Notes: a model not told the origin generated them from the sequence alone. A stretch of DNA of 5,219 bases from UBA1568 sp964488025 (GCA_964488025.1 CAZATJ010000030.1:1-5219); one strand, 5' to 3'; positions 1-5,219 are shown, counted from the first letter of the stretch. Numbers and translations: made by a program.

Positions 1-3000
1 AATATTTATCTTACCCAACTCTGTCATAAAATACGGTATCACCATGCCCGGCAACTTTTTGATGGCCGAGTGTTCCAGCTCATCATCCCTGTCATCATCC
101 GTGAACTCTCGCGGTCGATCCATAATCCAGGTTTCATTATCTTTCTGAACATATCGTGTCTCCAAACGACTGGAAACAGATTCCAAATATGAGATGAGTT
201 TCCGATATTCCTTCTTTTCATCAAGCTGCCACCGGTACTCAGCTTTTGTTTTATCTATTCTGGTTTCACTCTCATCATACCCGAGAGCTCGCACTCTGAC
301 AAAGAGGTCACCTTTCTGATCTTTGGTTTTTTCAAAGGTGATGCTCGTTGTATGTCCCGCTTCATCGGTCAAGATAGCGAGCATGTCAGGCAGATCCTTC
401 TTTTTTTTCTTAAACCACTGATTGAACCAGGGTTTGATTGTTTTGAGCTGAGGATTGGTAGAGGTAATATCACGCTGTCCTTCAATTATCACCACCGCTA
501 CCGAACCACCTAGATTGTCTACTCCCATAACAGAGAGTTTCTGTGTAACGGGGTCAAGGGCTATCTGAGCCTCCGGTGCGACTGTATCTATCCTGATACT
601 TTGTGATTTCGTATCTTCTTTGTTTCCCTGTTTGTCGGCAGAATAATACCTGAGTGTTGTGACGCCCTCTCGCCCAACAGAAAAAGGCGTGGTGTAGAGC
701 TGCCAAGTCACGCCATCGTCAAGCGAATACCGGGTTTCGGCAATACCACTCCCCCCGATATCATCCGAAGCGGACAAGGTAACAAGAACGGGGCCGGTAT
801 ACCAGCCGTTCATTCCTTCACTCCCGGAAAAACTGGCCGTGGTCGTCGGAGGCGCCATATCAAGAGTCACCGTTTCTCCCGGTGCCGATGGGAGAGCATA
901 ATCTGTCGTTCCGTCACCATCGTAATCCACCATAAGCGGATCGGCACCGACAATCGTGCCATCAGGAAATTCCATGGTCACTTCCGTTTCGGCAGAGGTG
1001 GGAATGGCGGAAAAAATCATTTTCTCCTCAACCGTCTCACCAATCACTTCCTCTATCTCGAGCGTAAACGATCCCGTCGCCAATCCATCCATGACAATGG
1101 TCGGGGCACTCTCGGCCGGTACCGAAATATACTGTACCTCACCGAAACGACGATAGGTCGCGTCAGGATAGGTATCTTCGGTCGCGCTGATACTATGCCC
1201 ATCGCTATCACGTGCTGAAAGGGCGAGTGGGGAATGAAGGAAGTAACGAAGACGTCTAGTGTTAGGTAAGGAAGCTGGCCGTGATTCTGAAATATATTTT
1301 GGTAATGAAGTAAATGTTCCAGTTAAAATATTGTCTACTATAAAATCCCTTAACTCAGAAATCTCAAGAACATTCGCATGTTTACTATCAAATCTAGTGA
1401 GACTTACAGGGATTTCGTTATTGTATTTATCCAAATCCACCCACCACCGATAAACACCGGAAATTCCAGAACTCATCGCCAAGGCGCTCGGCGCCACGAC
1501 GGTTCCATCGCCATCCACCATAAGTTCCGGCGTGTACTCCAGTTTCGGCACCCGTGAAGAACATATCGCCCCACCCTCATGGAGACACTCTTCCCCGCTC
1601 CAGTACCTGATCGTTCCGACCGTTTCCTCGCCGAAGCCACCTATCTGGTACAGACTGATTCCTGCCGGTACCGTCCAGTTATCCAATTCTTGGCGCACGA
1701 CTTCGCTCTCGGAAAGAAGCCCTGAATTGATCGTGCTCGGCGTCGCCAGAGCATTCGAATCAGGAGCGGCTTTGCCTTCGTTTTCTCCAAGAAATCCATC
1801 GAGTTCCGAAAGCGTATCGATTTTTTTCCCAAACGCGTCGATATAATAATCCGTAGCCGGACCGGGATCAAAGGTTATGACCGGCGTACTGACGCTGCTC
1901 CCATCGCCAGAAAAATAATCACCTGATGGCAAAAGATGGTAGGCACTTGGCATGTTGTTTGCCATAGTGCGCGCCGTTCTCGGATTCATGGCAAACGGAA
2001 ACCAATCGACCGGCAAACCCTGATCATAGCCGTGAAGCAGTGCACCGATAGCCTGCGGCGTCCCAGACTGCGGCACTGCTACAAACACGAGTTTGTCGAT
2101 AAGCTGCGATGCCTCGGCTCCGAGCCTGTCCGTCAGCGCCTTGGCCAGAAGCCCGCCATTGGAATGAGCAATGACAGTCACCTTGCCGGATTTCGATGTC
2201 CTGGCAAGACGGCGCAATTCGGAAAGTATATAGGGCGTGTCGGTCGGCGCAAGATAGGAAATATCGTCGCCGGTTTTCTCCCCGCCATCCAATATATCCT
2301 TAAACGTCAGACGCCAGTCATACGGCGCTGCGACATAATCCTCAATCAGATGCTCATCATTCTTCCAAGCGGCCAAATCCGCCAAAAATGATTTGTAGAC
2401 ATTGCCCTTGATGGGCACATAGGCGTTATCAAGAACATCACGCGTATAAATACCATTCCGGATGCTTTTTCCGAAATCATCCATGAAGAGACTTCCCACA
2501 TCACTATCGGATCCGGGTTCCCACAACTGATCTTCGCCGCTCCCAGTCGTATGATACAGCCGACTTGCCTCCAGTCCGGGAAGAAAAAGGATGTTGGAAA
2601 AACAATTTTCAGTACAAAGCGGGATTGATTCCAACGGATTGGTACGAAGCCAGGGATCGACCGTAATATAATCAGATACCGCGTTATTTCCCAAACCTCC
2701 CGGATTGAGTACTGGATGAAACGGCCCAGCATCGCTCCCCCACCAATTTCCAGAAGCATCAATGACCGTACCTGATGAAGTATTGATCACGCCGTACTCC
2801 GCATTATCGTGGATATCATTGCCATGTAACGTGACGGTACCATTCCAAAAGTGGAGGCCATAGCGCGCTCCCGTTATTTCAGAATGAGTAATGACGGCGG
2901 TACCTGCTTCTTGTCGGAAATCAGTGTGACTCGCATCCGAAAACCGCACATCGGTAATGGTTACCTCGCCGCCCATATTATAAATCTGGCCATAATTGGG

Positions 3001-3444
3001 ACAGCCGCCATACCGGATATTTGTATTCGTAACGGAGAGTGTGGAACCGGGCAGGACTCCTATCGCGCACCAATCCCCCGGGTGAGGAGCGATCGTGCTC
3101 CCATTTCTGTCGGTATCGCCACCGAGGGAATCGTCATGCAGCGATGTCAGCATGGTTCTTTCACTATCCGCAGCTCCGATGATAATCGTTCCCGAAGAAT
3201 ACAATGCGTAATCACCATTCAGTTTCACGATGGTGCCCGGCTCAATAACGAGCGTTGCTCCGGAAGGAACAAACACTCTTGTGGCAAGATATGGCCCATC
3301 CGCCTTGGTCCAGGTAGTCGTTCCAGGAGGAAGCGTCGTAAATGAAATGGTAGTCGCCGCCTCTACGGGAGAAGCAGCGATGAAAAAAACGACCACAAAA
3401 AAGGGGAGCAGGAGGGACTGTTTCAATCGTATCCTCGAAACCAT
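1..3444 (-). CDS. Secreted multidomain LCAT-like acyltransferase/phospholipase with beta-helix and Ig-like modules (C-terminus beyond window)
   Basis: The frame is open from ATG 3444 to the left edge: 1148 residues, no stop, so partial. An in-frame TAG two codons upstream (3448-3450) fixes the start. No Shine-Dalgarno is visible. Residues 1-30 are a signal peptide (basic N-end, hydrophobic 11-24, cleavage near VEA/A29). Residues 52-245 look like a right-handed beta-helix (PSGATLVIEPGTIVK at 60-74, GNWWG at 232-236). Residues 283-706 match the LCAT/lysosomal phospholipase A2 family (alpha/beta-hydrolases moving or releasing phospholipid acyl chains): FLPGLEASRL at 287-296, AAPYDWRL at 372-379, nucleophile Ser428 in AHSNGG, Asp646 in DGDGTV, His689 in KHANVL. 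About 737-860 is beta-rich with a DYDGDGTTD calcium-type loop (840-848). About 880-958 resembles OmpL47/Ig-like repeats. The remainder is charged, with KKKKK at 1012-1016. Likely exported; substrate and surface anchoring unknown. Domain and catalytic calls are by eye; the family is fairly sure, the exact activity is not. Confidence 0.9.
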   Translation of the reverse strand, partial: MVSRIRLKQSLLLPFFVVVFFIAASPVEAATTISFTTLPPGTTTWTKADGPYLATRVFVPSGATLVIEPGTIVKLNGDYALYSSGTIIIGAADSERTMLTSLHDDSLGGDTDRNGSTIAPHPGDWCAIGVLPGSTLSVTNTNIRYGGCPNYGQIYNMGGEVTITDVRFSDASHTDFRQEAGTAVITHSEITGARYGLHFWNGTVTLHGNDIHDNAEYGVINTSSGTVIDASGNWWGSDAGPFHPVLNPGGLGNNAVSDYITVDPWLRTNPLESIPLCTENCFSNILFLPGLEASRLYHTTGSGEDQLWEPGSDSDVGSLFMDDFGKSIRNGIYTRDVLDNAYVPIKGNVYKSFLADLAAWKNDEHLIEDYVAAPYDWRLTFKDILDGGEKTGDDISYLAPTDTPYILSELRRLARTSKSGKVTVIAHSNGGLLAKALTDRLGAEASQLIDKLVFVAVPQSGTPQAIGALLHGYDQGLPVDWFPFAMNPRTARTMANNMPSAYHLLPSGDYFSGDGSSVSTPVITFDPGPATDYYIDAFGKKIDTLSELDGFLGENEGKAAPDSNALATPSTINSGLLSESEVVRQELDNWTVPAGISLYQIGGFGEETVGTIRYWSGEECLHEGGAICSSRVPKLEYTPELMVDGDGTVVAPSALAMSSGISGVYRWWVDLDKYNNEIPVSLTRFDSKHANVLEISELRDFIVDNILTGTFTSLPKYISESRPASLPNTRRLRYFLHSPLALSARDSDGHSISATEDTYPDATYRRFGEVQYISVPAESAPTIVMDGLATGSFTLEIEEVIGETVEEKMIFSAIPTSAETEVTMEFPDGTIVGADPLMVDYDGDGTTDYALPSAPGETVTLDMAPPTTTASFSGSEGMNGWYTGPVLVTLSASDDIGGSGIAETRYSLDDGVTWQLYTTPFSVGREGVTTLRYYSADKQGNKEDTKSQSIRIDTVAPEAQIALDPVTQKLSVMGVDNLGGSVAVVIIEGQRDITSTNPQLKTIKPWFNQWFKKKKKDLPDMLAILTDEAGHTTSITFEKTKDQKGDLFVRVRALGYDESETRIDKTKAEYRWQLDEKKEYRKLISYLESVSSRLETRYVQKDNETWIMDRPREFTDDDRDDELEHSAIKKLPGMVIPYFMTELGKINI

Positions 3445-3475
3445 ATACTACCGGAAGAAAAAAATTCTTTCTCAC

Positions 3476-3503
3476 AGTATAACAGGTATTTATCCCGGAG
3501 CAA
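3476..3503 (-). promoter_or_regulatory. Putative extended -10 promoter of the large LCAT-like gene
   Basis: On the minus strand there is TATACT at 3476-3481, preceded by TGT, which makes an extended -10. TTGCTC at 3498-3503 is a partial -35 with a 16-nt spacer. The predicted start near 3469 would leave a U-rich leader of about 25 nt without a Shine-Dalgarno sequence. A short inverted repeat (3497-3508) covers the -35. This is consensus matching by eye only. Confidence 0.55.
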
Positions 3504-3508
3504 GCTCC
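3497..3508. repeat. Short inverted repeat GGAGC-AA-GCTCC in the intergenic region
   Basis: Two 5-nt arms are separated by AA (or 4-nt arms with a 4-nt loop). It lies between the two-helix membrane gene and the large secreted-protein gene and overlaps the putative -35. No T-run follows on the minus strand, so it is not a normal intrinsic terminator. It could be an operator, a transcript-end hairpin or a genome-wide small repeat. One copy in the window does not decide. Confidence 0.4.
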
Positions 3509-3531
3509 CCACTCAAAATGGCTGATTCTTT

Positions 3532-3849
3532 TCAAGAAGGCTGGCTCTGGCCACTCTTGCGAGAAAAGTACCAGAGAATATTGGCAATGATGAGAAGAAT
3601 GAGAATGAAACCGCCCAAAGGAAAGGTAATCAACCCAAACCAGCCGATGACAAAAAGGATTTCAATCCCCCGCTGGTTGGAACAGTCAGGAATAAGGGCA
3701 TCACTCATATTATCGCAACCGAACATCTTCCCCAGAAGCGAACCGAGCATAACTGAAAGGATCGGGATGGTCGCAAAAAATATCACCAGGACGTAAGTAA
3801 TTATCCAGTGTTTCCAGGTATACGTCGCGAGAAGACTCAGGTATTTCAT
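3532..3849 (-). CDS. Small two-helix membrane protein, unknown function
   Basis: This encodes 105 residues ending in TGA. The ATG at 3849 is 10 nt after the stop of the upstream VOC gene, which suggests one operon and translational coupling. No Shine-Dalgarno is visible. The frame stays open upstream, but a longer start would run inside the VOC gene and give non-membrane, low-complexity sequence. Hydrophobic segment 1 spans about 16-39. A polar loop (40-62) carries Cys45 and Cys56. A second long hydrophobic stretch (63-95) contains GW at 69-70 and a Pro77-Leu-Gly-Gly kink. The tail is short and basic (RKSGQSQPS). The loop is presumably outside the cytoplasm and the two cysteines could form a disulfide; both points are inferred. 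The layout of a Cys-containing loop, GW and T/P-rich kink loosely recalls uncharacterised small membrane proteins of other bacteria. I cannot name a family. Confidence 0.72.
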   Translation of the reverse strand: MKYLSLLATYTWKHWIITYVLVIFFATIPILSVMLGSLLGKMFGCDNMSDALIPDCSNQRGIEILFVIGWFGLITFPLGGFILILLIIANILWYFSRKSGQSQPS

Positions 3850-3859
3850 AAGGCATTTT

Positions 3860-4297
3860 TTAAAGCGAGAGATGGCTGGTCGGCCGGAGGACGGCTGTCG
3901 GATCCGTCTTCCACTCGTCCGAAACATCAGCGTAGAGCTCGAGCTCGTTGCCATCCGGATCGAGAACATACAGACTGTGCGTGACATGATGATCGGCCGA
4001 ACCGACGATGACCACTCCTTTCTCTTTCAACTCCTTATAAGCTGCCCGCAGCTCCTCCGGTCCATCGCCAATCTTGAAACCGATGTGATACAAGCCCGGC
4101 TCGGGAGCATGACGCTCACGTGGCACACCGCCAATTTCTATAAGTAAAAGCTCGTGATGAGTGCGACCCGAAGAAAAAATAGCCATCCCAGGAGCACGCT
4201 TGATTTCATGAAACCCAAGCGTCTCGCCATAAAAATCTGCCATTTTAACAATGTCAGTAACGTAGAGCACGATGTGGCCAAGTTCTTTGATGTGCAT
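3860..4297 (-). CDS. VOC-family (glyoxalase/bleomycin-resistance/extradiol dioxygenase fold) metalloenzyme
   Basis: This encodes 145 residues, a usual single-chain length for the vicinal oxygen chelate (VOC) superfamily, with two beta-alpha-beta-beta-beta modules. Module 1 begins at GHIVLYVTD (7-15), followed by DFYGETLGF (21-29). Module 2 begins at YHIGFKI (70-76), followed by a helix at 79-93, and ends in DPDGNELELYAD (113-124). The expected metal ligands are His8, His71 and Glu120, a 2-His-1-carboxylate pattern as in type I extradiol dioxygenases. DHH at 102-104 and SLYVLDPDGN (108-117) resemble the CatE branch, but the substrate cannot be read; glyoxalase-like or resistance roles are possible. 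The protein is soluble and cytoplasmic, without a signal peptide. The ATG at 4297 is right because His8 lies where the family places it, and the next Met (19) would remove it. There is no Shine-Dalgarno. The membrane gene follows 10 nt downstream. Confidence 0.88.
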   Translation of the reverse strand: MHIKELGHIVLYVTDIVKMADFYGETLGFHEIKRAPGMAIFSSGRTHHELLLIEIGGVPRERHAPEPGLYHIGFKIGDGPEELRAAYKELKEKGVVIVGSADHHVTHSLYVLDPDGNELELYADVSDEWKTDPTAVLRPTSHLSL

Positions 4298-4302
4298 AGT
4301 AT

Positions 4303-4330
4303 AGAATAATTAAGAACGGGTCCGAAGCAA
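4303..4330 (-). promoter_or_regulatory. Putative leaderless promoter of the VOC gene
   Basis: TATTCT at 4303-4308 is a -10 candidate and TTGCTT at 4325-4330 a weak -35, with a 16-nt spacer. Only 5 nt separate this -10 from the ATG, so transcription would begin at or next to the A of the start codon. That fits the lack of a Shine-Dalgarno sequence. A second hexamer, TATACT (4298-4303), touches the ATG and would start the transcript inside the gene, so it is less likely. This is inference from consensus only. Confidence 0.4.
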
Positions 4331-4347
4331 CGTGTGCGACGAACCCG
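4303..4347 (-). terminator. Stem-loop terminator after the 129-residue protein gene
   Basis: The arms CGGGTTCG (4340-4347) and CGGACCCG (4317-4324), read on the minus strand, form an 8-bp stem with one G-U pair and a 15-nt loop. The T-rich tail TTCTTAATTATTCT (4303-4316) follows. It sits 30 nt after the TGA of the upstream gene. The tail is interrupted by A and C, so efficiency may be moderate. Its tail doubles as the likely -10 region of the VOC gene. Confidence 0.55.
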
Positions 4348-4376
4348 GTCCAGGGACAATCTCGCCCCTTCTGGTT

Positions 4377-4766
4377 TCACTTGGCGACGATACGCCGCCG
4401 CGAGTTGAAATACAGGTGTCCACCAAGGCCTCCGTTGGAACTGCGGACGAAGCGAAAAACGTGTTTCCACGCGAATTCCTGATAGCGGTACACGATGGTC
4501 ATAAGGTAGTAGCCCCAGCGTGTCCGACGCGCCTTAACGAGAGAAAAGTCCACCAGGGTGACGTGATGATGCACGTCCTCGGGCCACTTGACTGCAACAT
4601 CGTGACAGTCCGAGAGGATGAGCTGCAACGCCTTCTCTGCTTGCCGCTTGCGCAACTCACCAAGCCGGAAATGTCCCTTCTTGTCAAAAAGCTCGGCTAT
4701 CTCGTAGCCCGTAAAAATGATTGGAACCCCCGCCGCATCAAACGGCAATCCGGCTGTCGTTTTCAT
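4377..4766 (-). CDS. Hypothetical protein, 129 residues, no recognised family
   Basis: The start is well supported: AAAGGAGGT (4771-4779), a full match to the 16S anti-Shine-Dalgarno sequence, lies 4 nt before the ATG. A promoter-like TATACT is upstream and a stem-loop terminator follows, so the gene looks like its own transcription unit. There is no signal peptide or membrane segment. Visible features are GYEIAELFDKKGHFRLGEL (20-38), a helix-like charged segment (33-50), Cys54-His-Asp, a PEDVHHHVTLVDF stretch (62-74) with three adjacent histidines, a basic cluster KARRTRW (78-84), aromatic-rich 84-106, and a basic tail SRRRIVAK (122-129). The basic charge could suit nucleic-acid or membrane-surface contact, and the His/Cys/Asp residues could bind metal, but neither is shown. 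I do not recognise it and assign no function. Confidence 0.72.
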   Translation of the reverse strand: MKTTAGLPFDAAGVPIIFTGYEIAELFDKKGHFRLGELRKRQAEKALQLILSDCHDVAVKWPEDVHHHVTLVDFSLVKARRTRWGYYLMTIVYRYQEFAWKHVFRFVRSSNGGLGGHLYFNSRRRIVAK

Positions 4767-4770
4767 GGTG

Positions 4771-4779
4771 ACCTCCTTT
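4771..4779 (-). promoter_or_regulatory. Consensus Shine-Dalgarno site AAAGGAGGT
   Basis: This is a nine-base complement to the 3' end of bacterial 16S rRNA, 4 nt before the ATG at 4766. It decides the start of the 129-residue protein. It is notable because the other three protein starts in the window have no such site. Confidence 0.85.
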
Positions 4780-4808
4780 CAAGGGTCGATTGTTGATGAA
4801 CCACTTCC

Positions 4809-4814
4809 AGTATA
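4809..4814 (-). promoter_or_regulatory. Putative -10 box of the 129-residue protein gene
   Basis: TATACT on the minus strand lies 42 nt before the ATG, implying a leader of about 36 nt that includes the Shine-Dalgarno site. The -35 is poor: GTTCTG at 4832-4837 with a 17-nt spacer is the best I find. The same exact hexamer occurs in the extended -10 promoter of the large gene. Confidence 0.4.
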
Positions 4815-4991
4815 CACTACTCTGACATAAACAGAACACAGAGACTCAGCTCAACGCTTTTTCAAGCCCCGATCCCTTCTCCAGTGCTGGCACTTTCCGG
4901 CCTTCAGAAAAAACATTGTAGGCATAGAGGAAAAACCGCTCAGCCAGAACAAAAACCCCATAAACAACAGGTATTCACCCTGATTTTAAAT
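4815..4991. other. Intergenic stretch with no recognised feature
   Basis: Together with the promoter and Shine-Dalgarno site, this fills the gap of about 240 nt between the 129-residue protein gene and the tRNA-His. It contains A-rich runs and a weak -35 candidate. I see no gene with a start site or family signal, no repeat and no RNA fold on either strand. A 67-codon plus-strand frame here runs antisense through the tRNA and is not credible. Confidence 0.6.
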
Positions 4992-5011
4992 AAAAAAAGA
5001 CCCACAGGGGT
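4992..5011 (-). terminator. Possible weak terminator after tRNA-His
   Basis: A 4-bp hairpin (ACCC/GGGT, 5008-5011 and 5000-5003, 4-nt loop) is followed almost at once by seven T (4998-4992) on the minus strand, then ATTT. The stem is short and borrows bases from the tRNA acceptor end, so the T-run is the stronger part of the evidence. Confidence 0.42.
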
Positions 5012-5080
5012 GGCCAGAGGGAATCGAACCCTCATTCATGGTACCACAAACCATTGTCCTGCCATTGAACGATGGCCACC
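5009..5080 (-). tRNA. tRNA-His (anticodon GUG)
   Basis: It is a full cloverleaf of 72 nt counting G-1. The acceptor is GTGGCCA (5073-5079) with TGGCCAC (5010-5016), 7 bp. The D stem is GTTC/GGAC. The anticodon stem is ATGGT/ACCAT with loop TTGTGGT (5043-5049), anticodon GTG at 5045-5047. The T arm is GAGGG/CCCTC with loop TTCGATT. An extra G at 5080 faces C73 at 5009, the G-1:C73 pair that marks histidine tRNAs and is required by histidyl-tRNA synthetase. CCA is not encoded (CCT follows position 72), so the tail must be added by CCA-adding enzyme. It probably comes from a transcript shared with the upstream tRNA-Arg, 85 nt away. Confidence 0.95.
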
Positions 5081-5122
5081 CCTCTGAATCCTTTTCTCAT
5101 CCAAGTGCCCCAAAAGGGAATG

Positions 5123-5138
5123 CCTGCCGACAGGCAGG
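5123..5138. repeat. GC-rich hairpin CCTGCC-GACA-GGCAGG between two tRNA genes
   Basis: A perfect 6-bp stem with a 4-nt loop lies in the spacer between tRNA-Arg and tRNA-His. No T-run follows on either strand, so it is not a standard terminator. It could be a small REP-like repeat scattered through the genome, or a processing hairpin in a two-tRNA transcript. Only one copy is in the window. Confidence 0.5.
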
Positions 5139-5165
5139 AAACCTCTCATCCCCTTTGTCCCTATG

Positions 5166-5219
5166 TGCCCTCGGTTGGAATCGAACCAACATCAACGGCT
5201 TAGAAGTCCGCGGCTCTAT
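5166..5219 (-). tRNA. tRNA-Arg (anticodon UCU), 5' part beyond window
   Basis: The 3' three quarters are present. The acceptor 3' strand is CGAGGGC (5167-5173) with discriminator A at 5166. The T arm is GTTGG/CCAAC with loop TTCGATT. The variable loop is TGAT. The anticodon loop is CTTCTAA (5200-5206) with anticodon TCT at 5202-5204, and the 3' D-stem strand is GAGC. It decodes AGA and probably AGG. CCA is not encoded (CAT follows the discriminator). Read with the standard layout, the anticodon stem has a G27-U43 pair and an A31/G39 mismatch, which is unusual. The acceptor 5' strand and most of the D arm lie outside the window. Confidence 0.88.

Noticed and set aside
907..1530. Apparent internal repeat: LMVDGDGT (residues 641-648) and LMVDYDGDGT (837-846)
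   Set aside because: The similarity covers only about ten residues. The first is the LCAT catalytic Asp motif and the second a calcium-type loop, so chance or convergence is more likely than duplication.
1936..2391. Plus-strand open frame of 151 codons
   Set aside because: It is antisense to the lipase domain of the large gene, which has a clear catalytic motif in this stretch. The plus-strand product shows no family signal and no ribosome binding site.
3451..3475. A/T-rich inverted stretch in the leader of the large gene, considered as a terminator
   Set aside because: The arms are only A/T pairs with no GC stem, and the T-run comes before the pairing arm ends, so it does not fit an intrinsic terminator.
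2851..3796. Plus-strand open frames of 164 and 188 codons
   Set aside because: They overlap each other and run antisense to the signal peptide and beta-helix region and the membrane gene. The products are Arg/Ser-rich without a recognisable domain.
3850..3987. Longer N-terminus for the membrane protein (start at 3987)
   Set aside because: The extra residues would lie inside the VOC gene in another frame and are Ser/Arg-rich and non-hydrophobic. ATG 3849, 10 nt after the VOC stop, gives a normal membrane protein.
4138..4470. Minus-strand open frame of 110 codons across the VOC gene start
   Set aside because: It overlaps the VOC gene and the end of the 129-residue gene in another frame and crosses a terminator, with no family signal.
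4884..5087. Plus-strand open frame of 67 codons
   Set aside because: It reads antisense through the whole tRNA-His and has no ribosome binding site.

Overview
The window has bacterial gene organisation, and every gene I can support reads on the minus strand. The style suggests an uncultivated, small-genome bacterium, possibly Parcubacteria/CPR. This rests on a long secreted protein that joins right-handed beta-helix, lipase-like and Ig-like modules, small orphan genes, weak use of Shine-Dalgarno sites, and tRNA genes without an encoded CCA. The lineage is inferred from style, not from a marker gene. TGA acts as a stop, so there is no sign of a TGA-recoding code.

Layout in the direction of transcription, from the right edge to the left. 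(1) A tRNA-Arg(UCU), cut by the right edge, is followed after an 85-nt spacer carrying a small GC-rich hairpin by a complete tRNA-His(GUG) and a possible weak terminator (about 4992-5219). (2) A 240-nt gap holds a likely promoter for an orphan 129-residue protein (4377-4766) with a perfect ribosome binding site. (3) A stem-loop terminator for that gene is packed against a putative leaderless promoter for a glyoxalase/dioxygenase-fold (VOC) enzyme (3860-4297). A two-helix membrane protein (3532-3849) follows 10 nt later and is probably in the same operon. (4) An extended -10 promoter (3476-3503) precedes the main item, an open reading frame from 3444 to the left edge. It gives 1148 residues without a stop, so its C-terminus is missing.

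The large protein has, in order: a signal peptide, a beta-helix-like region ending in a GNWWG motif, a complete lecithin:cholesterol acyltransferase (LCAT)/lysosomal phospholipase A2-type alpha/beta-hydrolase with all three catalytic residues visible (Ser428, Asp646, His689), a beta-rich domain with a calcium-loop-like DxDGDG motif, an OmpL47-like Ig-type repeat and a charged C-terminal region. It is best read as an exported or surface-attached lipid acyltransferase or phospholipase. An AT-rich segment of about 180 bp around the catalytic histidine suggests the gene may be mosaic.

The genes do not form an obvious single pathway. No CRISPR array, insertion sequence, rRNA or riboswitch was seen.
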